DNA from: Pictodentalium vernedei
Lineage: Eukaryota; Mollusca; Scaphopoda; Dentaliida; Dentaliidae
NCBI GenBank assembly: GCA_031216915.1
Contig: CM062296.1
Span: 62,857,084 to 62,921,083, forward strand
Reading direction: 5' to 3'
Length of the DNA: 64,000 nucleotides
Translations under genes and position numbers: made by a program
Notes under the pieces: model-generated
Databases searched by the model: none
What the model saw: only the letters and a program-made list of their open reading frames with translations
What the model was told of the DNA's origin: nothing
Shown here: positions 22,857 through 34,104 of the stretch, in pieces
Layout of the letters: each line of letters opens with the position of its first letter
Numbering within the stretch: the stretch's first letter is position 1

Positions 22857-23055
22857 TCAGCTTCCTAACATACTAACTCCACACAAGCAGGGTTAGCACG
22901 GGTTGAAGAAAAGTGCTCCATTGACGTGCAGTACGCCTTAGTACACAACTCAAGGGTGCCCAAACGTGGACGCAATGCATTTGCGGTAGGTAGAATTCGA
23001 ACCGAGGAGCTCGGCTTGCAGCCTGCACCTCTACCTACTGAGCCACCGCGCCCCC
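22857..23055 (-). mobile_element. SINE, 3'-truncated
   Basis: The head GCGGTGGCTCAGTAGGTAGA (minus) and the first half of the body remain. It stops at the GTTAGGAAGCTG segment, so the tail half is missing. Confidence 0.82.
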
Positions 23056-23718
23056 AACGGGGCGATAAAACTCAGTAATTCGTGACTTGGTGCAACCAAA
23101 AGCGATGGGTGATTGAAGATTTGTTTCATTAGCCGCCCGCTTCCGGTCATGGTAATAATAGTAATAAGTTTGCGTCGGGCCGGTAATAAACCTCTGGGAT
23201 GTTATTCATTCCTCTCCGTCCGTTAATAAACCATAACTCCCTACAAACTCATGTTATTGTTATAGCGGTGCTGAAATAATTACATTGTTAATGTAGTTAT
23301 ACGTTTTGGGTCCAAATACTCAATTCTCATTGGGCAGCTGGGCGAAAACGTCATGACCAAATGTAATTCATTTTCCAATGAATATATTTTGGTCGAATTT
23401 TGACCCGCATTTACGGTAGAGCGCAGTTGACAGAATGTAATTCGGGTGGTGTTTGGGCGGGTTTTTAACTTTTAGCGCCTCTCGCAGTGATCAACTCCGC
23501 TGCTGTTTCTTTGGTGTTATTTCCCAACTGTGGCATAAAACCCGTTACTAAATACTCGTTTCCATTTCTAAAATTGTGAAAATTAAAAATCAGAGTTGTG
23601 CGCTTTGAATTTTGTGTGAGGGTGGTTTTTCGCCTTGTTCGTTCGTACATGCTTTTTCAGTCTTTCTGCTTTGTTGTTTGGTAAAATGTAGTTTAAACAG
23701 TTACGGAATGTAATTATA
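23056..23718. other. Anonymous DNA
   Basis: Nothing recognised. Confidence 0.35.
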
Positions 23719-23875
23719 AGAATTGAATGCAATTTTTTATAATCTTTATTGGAGTATGAACTTGTGGGAATGGGTACAAATTATGTATGAATCCCGTCGG
23801 GATTCATACATAATTTGTACCCATTCCTACACGTTCATACTCCAATAAAGATCATAAAAATTGCATTCAATTCTT
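23719..23875. repeat. 157-bp near-perfect palindrome
   Basis: The arm from AAGAATTGAATGCAATTTTT through AATCTTTATTGGAGTATGAA is mirrored with only a few mismatches about the centre CCCGTCGGGA (near 23797). There is almost no loop. Confidence 0.9.
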
Positions 23876-24970
23876 AATTGAATTTCCTTGGCTTCCCTGA
23901 TTTCAATGTTGAATTGTGTTGTGTTGGGTCTAGGTTGGTTCACTTTTTTTCAGGTGTAACTGAGGGGACAAATGTACATAGTGCAGAAGTGAATGCACGT
24001 GTTAAATTATCGAGCACGGCAAAGGGTACCGACCTGCTATCAAGAGACAATTCAATTTTAATTTGCAAACTTAACCACATCGACACCAGTCAGCGATAAC
24101 CTAAATGCCATGGAGACACATCCCTGTGGCTGTCACTCGACTCTTCAAACACAACATCGCACGATTCAAGTAACATGGGCTAAGCCTGGTGCACGGTACA
24201 CCTATCACCAGAGCGTGTACAGACCATGATAAACCTTCGAAATGAAAAGACAAATTTACTGTTATTAGATTGCATTCACTATCTACTATTCTCATTTTGT
24301 CCAATTTAATTTCAATTGTTTCAAAGTTGGCACATTTTTTCATTCATCGTGTGACAGCAAGCCTCTCTCATTTAAGTTGTTAACAAGTTGCCTTTATTCA
24401 TTGCTTCCCTCCATTGTTTATATGAGGTCTATTCAGTAAGTTAATCAGGCATCTGATTAAGACGTTGTGGAAGCTTACTTTAATCTTAAAATCCTGTAAA
24501 TCTGTTGTGACATGAGTCATTTATTGTATTGTATATATAGCCTTGATCACAAGTAAGAATTCAGTTATAGTTTGGATTTCCAAACGTTACTCTACTTCAT
24601 TTTACTGAGAAATCCCACGAGCTATTATTACAGTGATATTGTTCGGATATCCAACAAGACCAGTTGTTAAATGTTTGTTGCTGTTAGACATTTGGAATAC
24701 CAGATTCAATATTAAATTGTTATCATCTTTAATTTGTCTCCGAGTCATCAGTTGAACACCATGGCTGCACAGCAGATATCGACGGTTGTTCCCCACGGTT
24801 ATACACCTATACTAATTGGTCGACCATCACTTTTACCAAGGTCGCGAGTGTGTTACATTTCCACCATCGTATCACTTACATCGACTCACGCTGCGCAAAT
24901 TATTTCATACCAGCACGCCGTGTTTTCGATTATTAGTTCTATACATGCTGGGCTGAAAATACACACACTC
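23876..24970. other. Anonymous DNA
   Basis: No recognised gene or repeat. Confidence 0.35.
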
Positions 24971-25192
24971 TTAACCCTTTGAAGCCGGACGCCTTTTTTC
25001 CGTTCAGGAACATGATACGCCATAACGTCATTATATAGGATGGCTGTTCAGTAAATATGTGGGGTAGACCAATCAATATTTTGAACGTGCAGCCCTAAGG
25101 CTGCACGTTGAAAATATCGATTGGTCTACACCAGATAATGAATATGGACTCTTTTAATTGATTACATTGAACTGGCATGGGAGACGGGTTAA
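24971..25192. mobile_element. TTAA MITE with GTGCAGCC hairpin, copy 2 (222 bp)
   Basis: TTAA occurs at both ends and CCCTTTGAAGC at the left. The core GAACGTGCAGCC...GGCTGCACGTT has GTAGACCAATCAATATTTT arms. Confidence 0.88.
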
Positions 25193-25789
25193 TCACTGAA
25201 TGAATATATGGTATCAGTCCATCTGGATATGCTTGCAGTCTCATAACAGCAGCAGTGGAATAACACTTTTGGCTAGTGTGAGTGGGAATTCGATTTGTTT
25301 TAGGGGAAGAAAAGAAAAACGAATGAAAATAATATAAATGCAGATATTCTTTCGAACCTTAGTCATAAATATAAATATTCTTCCATTTAATACGTATTTA
25401 ATTCCACTTGAAAACAGCAAGATATTAACACAATAGGTGGAACCTCGCGGCATAATCATAATATTATGGCTGTAGTGAATATTCATTCCTAATTGTTAGG
25501 TTATCAGAAATTCGGTCAACGTAAGTAACGATCGAGCAACTTTACTTGATTTAAAGCCAAATGATACTTTTGCAGTCAGACAACGGGTAATACAGCGGCT
25601 GGTCGGAAAAGTGAACCATAAGTGCGCTTTTCCGACCAACTGAAATATTCCAGACGAATGAATGGCCTATAAACTATTTAAGGACTAAACTGTTCCAATG
25701 CCATAAAAGTATTAAATTATTTATATAAAAGTTGACTAGTGGCTTGAAAGCTTCGGTATATACTATATTAGACCACCCAGAAATTGTGT
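25193..25789. other. Anonymous DNA with a short dispersed repeat
   Basis: Bases 25272-25340 (GGCTAGTGTGAGTGG...GAAGAAAA) resemble 52215-52280. A small hairpin TGGTCGGAAAAG...CTTTTCCGACCA lies at about 25601-25640. No gene recognised. Confidence 0.4.
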
Positions 25790-26250
25790 AATACAAGTTA
25801 TCTCCGCCAACATGTCTGGTATATGGAGATATAATGCATAGATGTCGGTTTTTAAACACCGAGCCGCAGACATTCGGGTATTAAAATTCCATATACCAAA
25901 CATGTTGGCGAAGATGATGTTTTTCTCCAGTTCCCTGTAGCCTTTGGTGTTAATTCAACTCTTTTTCTCAATATATCTACCTCCGAATGGTTTGCCAATC
26001 GTGAAATCGACATTTTTAGATAAAGTGCATCAAGCATTTGTTTTGTTTTCACAAACGCAGAATACAACAGATTGAGTTACATCCAATATTGGAAACACGT
26101 AAACAGATCGATGGCTATTTTGTTGACAGATTTGCTCTTATTTTATTTTTTTTTTTAGTTGTTTGATTTAATTACACGACTATTTAATTTATAACAGCAA
26201 AATATGATCGAATTGTCAGAAATCTTATAATATTTATGACTATTGGCAGG
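25790..26250. repeat. Dispersed repeat with central palindrome, copy 2
   Basis: The palindrome at 25797-25919 has arms TTATCTCCGCCAACATG and CATGTTGGCGAAGATGATG, with GAGCCGCAGACATT at its centre. The downstream part aligns with 6900-7160. Confidence 0.7.
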
Positions 26251-26739
26251 TTTTTTGGTTCGATTCTGGTTCCCCAGAACGCCAGAGTCTTAACTAACAC
26301 TTTCCTGTCATGTCTTTCTCAAATGAAGCTCGCAAATAGAAATATGGGGCGAGGCAACAATGTTTATAAACGTAAAATAAAAACCCGAGTGTATTTGAGC
26401 TGCACCCTTTCCCGATCTAAGTTCGTTTGTAAATGCCTTATCCACTGTACAGCAGTTGTCATAAAGCAAATGAACGGAATGTAAGAAGATAAGTATTCTT
26501 GGAAGTGATTCGCATGCAGTTCATTTTAGATCAAACGAAAGAGGATACATACATGTATCTACTGTTTTAAGTACATTTGCGTTTTAATTCAATATTTTCA
26601 ATAGAGCTGGGCGGTTTTTCAATTTTCCGGTTCGGTTCTGAAAAAAAAGTTCAACTGTCAGTTTGTAAATTATGTGAGAGGATTCGTCCGATACGTTTAG
26701 TAAAACGTTAATCGTGTTATTACAGTTAAAAATTGTTAA

Positions 26740-27345
26740 TATAAATCTGTCATAACCAGTATGTTCTAATAAGAGTAAAATCCTCGCCCTCTGATTGGAT
26801 GAGAGTTGGCGTAGTTTTTTAAGTTTACGGGTCCAGTAGCAAATGCTACCTTCTGACGTCACAACGCGAAATATTTGAAATGGCGTCGCCCCTTTCGTAA
26901 TTGTTTCATCAACGGAGTGACTAGTAAGCCGCTTCATTTTTCTGGATTTTTCACACGTGCAGCAGACAGTGTTCCGAATGAAGTATTATTAAAATTACAA
27001 ACAAATTTACGATTTGAACTAAAATGGAATGAGTTTATATGATTTATCGATTATTTATTCACTGCTGTCGTGGGGTACACGAGAGGTCTATTTACTAAAC
27101 TTGTGATCGTTAAAAGTTGCCTTGAAAAGTCAACTTTTAACGGTCACAAGTTCTGTAAATAAGCCTCTCGTGTTTCACGATGTAGGTTTTGGGGTCGTAT
27201 TGGAACATATACGTTATTGCGATAAATTGATGGTAACATGGTTTGGGGCTCGGAGCGTATGTTCAGCGTTTCCTTTGATCATAAGCCCCGAGCCGCAAAC
27301 CTCAAACCATGTTACCGCCAATTCATCACAATACTTATAAAGTTG
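26740..27345. repeat. Dispersed repeat containing two palindromes
   Basis: It is the reverse complement of 7985-8470 over most of its length. Two hairpins lie within it: 27069-27180 (arm CGAGAGGTCTATTTACTAAA) and 27216-27335 (GGTAACATGGTTTGGGGCTC...GAGCCGCAAACCTCAAACCA). Confidence 0.65.
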
Positions 27346-27748
27346 ATGGACAAAATGTTGCCAGAGGTTCGCTCTTGGTTCTAAAGCAAAATCTCGACTC
27401 GTGTTCGACTCATCGAGAAATGGTTTTAGAAAAAAAGAGCTCGACTCTGATACAACAATTTGTTTATGAGCATAATTGTGATAATATATATTTATTTGGT
27501 TAAGACACCATGGCACTGGAGTTTAGTTTCAGCAGCTTAATCCATATGTAACGTATTTGTCGCCGCACACCCGAAATAACGTTTAATAGACAACAACACA
27601 ACAATAATTTGAAGATCATTCGTCTGGTATGTGCCTGATGTACCGAGTCTATCGGACCACTATGATGTCCCTGTTGAACTGATGAGTACGTCGTTCATAA
27701 AATATTTTATTTATTTGCAGGTTTTGTAGTAAGTTCAAGTCACACAAC
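27346..27748 (+). other. 5' flank of the split receptor with a probable 5'-UTR splice acceptor
   Basis: TTTATTTATTTGCAG ends at 27720, 28 bases before the ATG at 27749. This fits an acceptor for a short 5'-UTR exon. I see no TATA box or other promoter that I would stand behind. Confidence 0.4.
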
Positions 27749-28957
27749 ATGATAAAGATACTACAGATTGTCTTATTGGTGTTTATATTGGAGGCCGATA
27801 TAATTTTACAAGGTAAAACCACACTCGACGGCTATAAAAATATTACTACCGTGGAGAATATGGGAGTTCATTCTTTAAAAGACACACCACAAACGCCATA
27901 TCTTACTAATAATACCAAGACCTATAGATATCGGGGGACAAGGAAATATCCTAGCGATATCGCGGGAATGCATGCAGCGATAAAACGAAGTGCAGTACAG
28001 AATGCAAATATCCAAAAGACATCAACACAAACGTTGACAGAGACAGTCCCTTTGAAAATGAATTATAGTTCCAACCCCGTGTTGTTCAACTATGCCAACT
28101 GTCGCAAGTCAACAGTGTGTAATCAAACTATAATCAAATCGGACCACGATCAGCGACTTTATAAACAAAACCCGTGTTTTCATCCCACATGTGCTGTTTG
28201 CCATTGTGACCAAGAATGTAATACCTACGGAGACTGTTGTCCAGATATATACAAGAGTGGTAGAGACACATCATCTCTGAAATGTAAAAAGTTCGACATT
28301 CAAACACCGTTCAGTAAATTTGATGAAGGTTTCTGGGTAATTTATACTTGTCCCACAGAATACAGAAATACCGAAATAAAACAGCGATGTGAAGAACCGG
28401 ATTCTGACGTATTAGATGAATATCTATACGTCACGGATCCCGCTACAAACAAAACCTACACAAATAAATACTGTGCGATCTGCAATGGTGTCAGTGAATC
28501 ATTGTCATGGATCATAGAGTTGTCATGTGGCTTGTCTTTGAAAAATACAGCTCTTACCAAATCGAATGTTTTGATCAAAGCACGTAATAATGGATGTTCA
28601 GTTAAGAGAATTAAAACAGAGTCGTATGCTCCGCGTGTTTGCGATGTTATTTACAATCCCATTACATCATGTCCTTCGAATGTTTCGGACAGTCAGCTGC
28701 GGAAAATGTGTGAAAAGGGCTTCACAAATTACGCACTCGTTAATGTGGCGTATCAGCCAACCAAAATATACAAAAACATCTTCTGTGCAATTTGCAATGG
28801 ATTTAAGATCAAAATGTCGACACCTTGTCCCCCTGAAGAGCATTTATCTTATAGTCCATCGCAGTTACCATTCACGTTGATTTTGGACATTCATTCTCAA
28901 CAAACCGAAATTGAACCATCAGATTGCCCCCTTCATCATGTTCTTCATCCCGTTCAC
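27749..28957 (+). CDS. Split family-B/adhesion-like GPCR, exon 1: signal peptide, somatomedin-B-like ectodomain
   Basis: The ATG at 27749 opens a 403-codon exon ending in phase 0 before a consensus donor GTAAGT at 28958. Residues 1-21 are a hydrophobic signal peptide. Residues about 118-182 are a cysteine-dense somatomedin-B-like domain (C-H-P-T-C-A-V-C-H-C-D pattern followed by D-C-C-P-D). Two repeats with Y/F-C-A-I-C-N-G (241-247 and 345-351) follow, each within a Cys-rich module of about 100 residues. N-glycosylation sequons are present (for example N31-I-T). The part forms the extracellular face of a membrane receptor. It joins exon 2 at 45558 in the same phase. Reading through the donor would add only 23 codons of intron before a stop. 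Somatomedin-B domains with family-B 7TM helices are a known invertebrate architecture; the ligand is unknown. Confidence 0.85.
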
Positions 28958-29121
28958 GTAAGTAGATTATTGCACGGAAGAGAGGCGAACGGATGTCTTA
29001 CGAATTATCAGCCAGGGTCTCAAAATTAGTGGGGCGGGGGTTAAACATCCTGACAGTGTCCCCGGGTCGTTGACCATTGGTACGAACTTGAAGCCCTAAC
29101 TCTATATACACCTTTACTTTA

Positions 29122-29330
29122 ACACTTTACCTTAGGAATCGGCAGCAGCCTCCCGTAATTTACAAATTAAGCAGGTGGAAAAAATAATTTTCTCCTCATT
29201 TCAACAAAACCATATCATGTTTAACCCTCACTGGGACGCGTTCGTGTCAATGAGATGTCATATGATATGTTTCTTCATGGAATATAATTCAAAAAAGGAA
29301 TTTTGATAACGTGAGCGCTGGAAAAGGTTC
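29122..29330. mobile_element. Degenerate piggyBac-like TTAA MITE
   Basis: It starts TTAACACTTTACC and keeps CAACAAAACCATATCATG and a partly mirrored CATATGATATG. The GAGCTCG centre is eroded. It belongs to the subtype at 19846. Confidence 0.6.
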
Positions 29331-29727
29331 TTTTCAAATTAGCTAAATTTGAAGACAATGTTAGTATTCGAACGACCGGCATATTTTTCTGAAGGACAAC
29401 AAAGTTTTCTGACAGACATGGTTATGGAAATGGGCGGGGGAGCAAATCTCCCCGAGGCAACCCCACTAGCGTAGGGCCTGCACATTGTGCAGTTAATTGC
29501 ACTAATGTGTTATGAAGGTACGTTTCTATAATGAGTTCCTTTTCTCGGGAGATGATTGGCTATTCTCTCGCACCAAACTCTTATATTAGTTACTCGATTG
29601 GGAATCTTATGCGGTATTCCCGCAGTTTCTCGAAGCATTAGTTGACGGTGAATATGTCAAACGGTAGAGAGAAAGATAGAGAGATGGACATCTGTTCGCA
29701 ACAGTAACGCGCCCATCAATACATAGA

Positions 29728-30200
29728 GATTATTACCATTATGTGGATGTACAAGATATGTATCCGAGTCTCGCTCCGGGTTCTAAGGGTAGATCACGAC
29801 TCGTCGACGAGTCGTGATCTACCCTTAGAACCCGGAGCGAGACTCGGATACATATTTTGTACATCCATATAATGGTAATAATCTTTTTATCTTACAATAT
29901 ATTGGAGATAAGTCAAGAATATATAACGAACTATTTATTCGTACGGATGAACAAAAAGAAAAAAAATGGAACTCACGCGAAAGGAACGTGCATGTATTAG
30001 ACCCCCCTGATTCAAACATCTGTATCAGGGGGTCGTATACATGACAGTTAATACAGACAAAATACATGTTGATTGTAAGATAAAATGCAATATTGCTAAT
30101 ATGTCCCATTCAAACATCTGTATCGGGGGTCGTATACATGACAGTTTCGGAGTTAATACAGACAAAATACATGTTGATTGCAAGATAAAATGCAATATTG
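29728..30200. mobile_element. Asymmetric foldback element, copy 2
   Basis: The palindrome 29728-29883 has a perfect CTCGTCGACGAG centre. The extension matches copy 1 (CGTACGGATGAACAAAAAGA, GACAAAATACATGTTGATTG). Here the last 98 bases of the extension are tandemly duplicated (about 30014 and 30112). Confidence 0.8.
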
Positions 30201-30497
30201 CTAATAAGTCCCACTCTGCTACAGCAATTTAGATGTAAATTGTTAGAAGATAGAACAGCTAGACTGGTTTTCTACCACCAGACACCCCTCCCTCCCTCCA
30301 AACAAATGGCTGGGAAAGGTTTTTATCAACTCAGTCTCTGCGCTGTGGAGACTAATATTAATTACTTCTGTTTGATATCAGGATTTTTTTGTTTCAAAGT
30401 GTTTGTTGGTTTATATTGTGATGCCATTGAGCCGTGTAGGCAGCACATCGATCATACCGACGGAAAAACCCTTCCTTCTACTGTATGCATGTAACTA

Positions 30498-31355
30498 CAG
30501 TTGAAACTAGAAGTCATGTTACAATCAACGTTGAAATTGCTTGTCTGTTAATGTATTCCTTACTGAAGAAGAATGAAATAGTCTGAAATATATCAAAGCG
30601 TTTGCTATGTACACTGCAAAATATAACGTGCTATTAGTGAAGTCGGTATTGAAATCAGGAACTGAGCCGATTAAATAGAAAGAAAATATTGAGACTTCAG
30701 TATGTAGAGGGTGGATAACAACTCAATCGCGGTAGGATTATTTTTTCCACTTAATAATTATTTACAATTCCCGAGGACAAACATAAGAAACACTTCATCA
30801 CATGGACCACAGGGCTGCAAGTGTTTATTGTGCTGTTTTGAACAATTATGAATATATGGCGCTGCGATTAAATAGTAATCCACTATCTTCATTTTATGTA
30901 TGCAGTGGAATTTTAATATCTATTTACGTCATTACATGTACAGTACAGTCGCCGTGGACTGGTCACTTTCCACGCGTGGGCAATATGTCCACGGGCGCAA
31001 TAATATTAGATTCCAAGCACTAATTACAGGAATAATCATCAAAGATTTAATTAATGAAGCACCGGGTACAACCCGGTGCTTCGTTAATTACAATTTTGCT
31101 GATGATGATTTTTACTACCTGGTAAACACATGCGTGGACATAACTGTACACGTGTGGATTACGACCAATCCACGGCCACTGTACTGAACTTATATCCCAG
31201 TAGAGATTATGAAGGGTGTTATTGATCTATATTTACTAGTATAGTATTGTATATAGGTGGGCACACTGTTTTACAGGGGCAAGGGTGCAATTACTCAGCG
31301 CCCTATTACTTCGAAATAGCGCACAATACAGTCACGGAACTTCTAGTTGCAGCTG
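30498..31355. mobile_element. Long TA-type MITE (CAGTTGAAACTAGAAG ends) interrupted by another MITE
   Basis: The left end is CAGTTGAAACTAGAAG at 30498, preceded by TA. The right end is complementary (CTTCTAGTTGCAGCTG) at 31355. Internal text matches 41883-42574 in reverse orientation (CACATGGACCACAGGG, CAATATTTTC). The interruption is the 236-bp element at 30946-31181; without it the host would be about 620 bp. Confidence 0.8.
30946..31181. mobile_element. TA-flanked MITE with CAGTCGCCGTGG ends, 236 bp, nested
   Basis: CAGTCGCCGTGGACTGGTC opens the element and its complement closes it, each flanked by TA. The inner hairpin is ATTAATGAAGCACCGGGT / ACCCGGTGCTTCGTTAAT. Relatives are at 44015-45201, 56721-56966 and 59801-59986. 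Confidence 0.88.
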
Positions 31356-31769
31356 AAGGTCTAATAACCATTTCAGACAGGCGAAGTTGTCAGCGGTCCT
31401 GTCATCGGCATCGGTGATGAGCAATGTACAAGCTGATGTTGTTTGTAATGTTGTTTGCCATGCACAGTTTTGCTTGAGTGGAACACCCAGTGACCCCCTG
31501 AACCAATTAACCCTGTCCGGGGTGTGTTGTTGGAGTAGGGTCCCACGGTGTTCTCTCCAAGACAAATTCGAGATTATGCTATGAAATGGAATCGTAAAGT
31601 TTACAATACCGCAAAAACCGATGGACAGAATTTAGTACATACAGTGTACATGAACGACAGCCCACTTTCCGATAGACACTATGCCAGATGATTGAATCGG
31701 TTATCGTATGAGTTTAATTTACGGGGTTCTAGTAGATTTATGTTGAAATTAGATTATTATTAGCATAAG

Positions 31770-31980
31770 TTATCTCCACCAACATTTATGGTATATTGAG
31801 ATTTAATACCTGGATGCCGATTTTTAAATACCGGGCCGCAGGCGAGGTGTTTAAATGACACTATTCTTTGTGCTGATAGCTGTCAAATGAATTGCTCAGC
31901 GGCCTTCTAATAACTGTTCTGATAGGCGTGAAGGCGTGTAATAAACCGAGAACTACACGCATGTGTGAATGAGCAAATGA
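31770..31980. repeat. Fragments of two dispersed repeats joined end to end
   Basis: Bases 31770-31858 match the 25797 palindrome family (TTATCTCCACCAACATTTAT, CCGCAGGC). Bases 31866-31980 match 43440-43540 (TTTGTGCTGATAGCTGTCAA, ATTGCTCAGCGGCCTTC, GGCGTGTAATAAAC). Confidence 0.6.
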
Positions 31981-32289
31981 AGTATACACGCTAGTTATCT
32001 GCTATAAAATGATTGTGGAAACATGCTCGAGTAATGACGGTGGCAGGTACATACAAATAGGCCAGCCATAAAATGAACACTTGTCAACTAGGGGCTTATG
32101 TAAACAAAAGTTGGTACAATATCGACCAGGTGGTTAATTATCCTGCTCGAAATCTGACATTTGATGTAAGCTTATCAGACGAACAAGTTATGAAACTTAT
32201 ATTAACCCCCTCTTTGACCCACACAGGTGTCTGGGATTTCCTAAAACTTTAATTAAAACGCAAAAACTCATTAAACCATCAATTAAAAA

Positions 32290-32400
32290 ACAAATAAAAA
32301 ACAATTTAATTTTTTTTTTTAAATTTAAAAAAAAATTTAAAATTTAAAAAATCAAAACAATTAAAAACAAAAATGTAAACAAAAATTAAAAACAATCAAA
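32290..32400. repeat. Low-complexity A/T tract with AAATTT palindromes
   Basis: It is almost entirely A and T in alternating homopolymer blocks. Confidence 0.7.
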
Positions 32401-32482
32401 ATGACGTCATCGGGCATGTCGAGCCTGCTGCAGGAGAAAAGGTTTGTTCAGAACATACTTAGTACTCATGCCACTTCGAATT

Positions 32483-32548
32483 TTAACCCTTTACCCAGCG
32501 TAACGACCAAAAGGGCCTGCGCTATTCACAAAAAATGTCATTTGTTTC
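32483..32548. mobile_element. piggyBac-like MITE, one end only
   Basis: TTAACCCTTTACCCAGCG followed by GGCCTGCGCTATTCAC matches the CGGCCAGCGCTATTC end of full copies. It breaks off before the core. Confidence 0.7.
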
Positions 32549-32688
32549 AAAACGAAGTGAGCACCACATTACGAAGTGTACTGGTTAGTACGAGATCTAC
32601 AGTGTTTTGGTTTCTAACCCGACAGTCCTCTTCTGTTCTCTTCAGTTTCAAAGACGAAGCGCGTAGACTTATGGTCCGGGGGAGGGGC

Positions 32689-33053
32689 GGTGGCGTCGCG
32701 GTAACCGGTTCTTGTCAGATCCCCGAAGTAAATCAACGTCGAGCGAGGTTAGTAGTTGGATGGGTGAACATTTCAACGACTGATTCGCGCTACCGCGTTG
32801 TGTCCTTGGCCAAGGCACTTAACCCCGATTGCCTACATGTGGGCACGATACGCCGTGTACTAAAGCGTACTACACGTCGATGGTGCGCATGTCTTCAACC
32901 AATCCTGCCTGTGAGTGCGGAGTTACGACGTTGGGAAGCTGGCAGCTCTTCCTCGTTGCTCGGTGGTTCTCTCCGGATACACCGGCTTGCTCCATCCGTA
33001 AAACTGCCACCGTCACGATATGACCCTGGCTGTGAAGGTGTCGTTAAATAATA
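32689..33053 (+). mobile_element. SINE with 5S rRNA-derived head, forward copy
   Basis: The head CCGGTTCTTGTCAGATCC...CCGAAGTAAATCAACGTCGA...GTTGGATGGGTGA is recognisably 5S rRNA internal-promoter sequence. The body follows: GTGTCCTTGGCCAAGGCACT, a CGTCGATGGTGC block and a CTCTCCGGATACACCGGCTT block. The tail is AAATAATAAATATGG. An open frame of 216 codons across it (32401-33051) is coincidental. Confidence 0.85.
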
Positions 33054-33307
33054 AATATGGTCCCAGGGTTGACAACCGTCGTCATTGAAAGGGAGTTACA
33101 GGAAAGTTACCTCCCCTTTATTTTCTAATGTTATCAGTAAAATTCACACTTAGGGTATGTGAATTTCATATAAAAATTGTAGTTTCGATATGTTAGCGAA
33201 GTTGTATCGTTGATGTGCGCTTTATTTCGAAAACGTCAGGCAATTTTTACTGTTTAGTAGAAGAAAACAAAATCTGGCTTTTTTACATTTTTTTTCCTCA
33301 ATCAGTT

Positions 33308-33561
33308 TTAACCCTTTACCTAACGTGAAAAGCAGACGACACTTGCCAAAAAAATTCTTGAATAACTAATTTTTTTCATTTTTTGTCTCAAAAACATAGG
33401 TTATGACCCCTCGTTGGAACGAGCTCGACGAGCTCGTTCCAACGAGGGGTCATAACCTATGTTTTTGGGACAAAAAAAATGAAAAAAATAGTGAAAATTA
33501 ATTGACGATTTTTGAGAATAGCGCTGGCCGGTTTTGGTCGTTACGTTGGGTAAAGGGTTAA
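33308..33561. mobile_element. piggyBac-like TTAA MITE, reference-quality copy (254 bp)
   Basis: TTAA flanks both ends, with termini CCCTTTACCTAACGT and ACGTTGGGTAAAGGG. The core inverted repeat CTCAAAAACATAGGTTATGA...GAACGAGCTCGACGAGCTCG is perfect. Confidence 0.92.
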
Positions 33562-33863
33562 CGTTTCACTATTATTCTTCGTGGAAACCCATTTAAAAAT
33601 AAGAAAACTTTTCACCATCTTTTGATGTTCTTTATGGCATAAACAGTCTGTGCATTATGATATATAACAGAGACAATCCTTTCTAGAAAAAAAAATCTAG
33701 GACACGAGATTTGCTAATTTTCTTTCAAGGAAGAATACAAACCTGCAAATTAATGTAGAAACGGATTAGCTAAAAAGCTCCAAAGTGGATACTTCGTCTT
33801 GGTCGTTGTAATACTGTATGTCAAAAGATATCCGTTCTTCTTTTGCTAGCAATCATGTACTTT

Positions 33864-34104
33864 CTTAACTCCTTGCATGCTGCAGGCGGATATTCCTTCC
33901 CAAGAGAGGATTTCTCCTGCCACAGAAATAAGTATAATCCCTGAACAATTAATGAAATTTTCCCCATGCAATCTGATTGGATGTTTTGACCAATGATTTT
34001 ATGAGTACATTCAGATGAATTTTTCAGAAAATCTAGTCATGGCTGCTTTAAAGCAGCCATGACTAGATTTTCTGAAAAATATCTTGAAAATACTCACGGG
34101 TTAA
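33864..34104. mobile_element. TTAA-flanked foldback element with GCTGCTTTAAAGCAGC centre
   Basis: TTAA occurs at 33864 and 34101, with right terminus CACGGGTTAA. The core at about 34012-34085 is a near-perfect hairpin (TTTTTCAGAAAATCTAGTCA). It is a third TTAA family distinct in sequence from the other two; only one copy was seen. Confidence 0.7.

Noticed and set aside
32401-33051. 216-codon open frame on the plus strand
   Set aside because: It runs through a MITE end and a 5S-headed SINE; the translation is repeat-derived.
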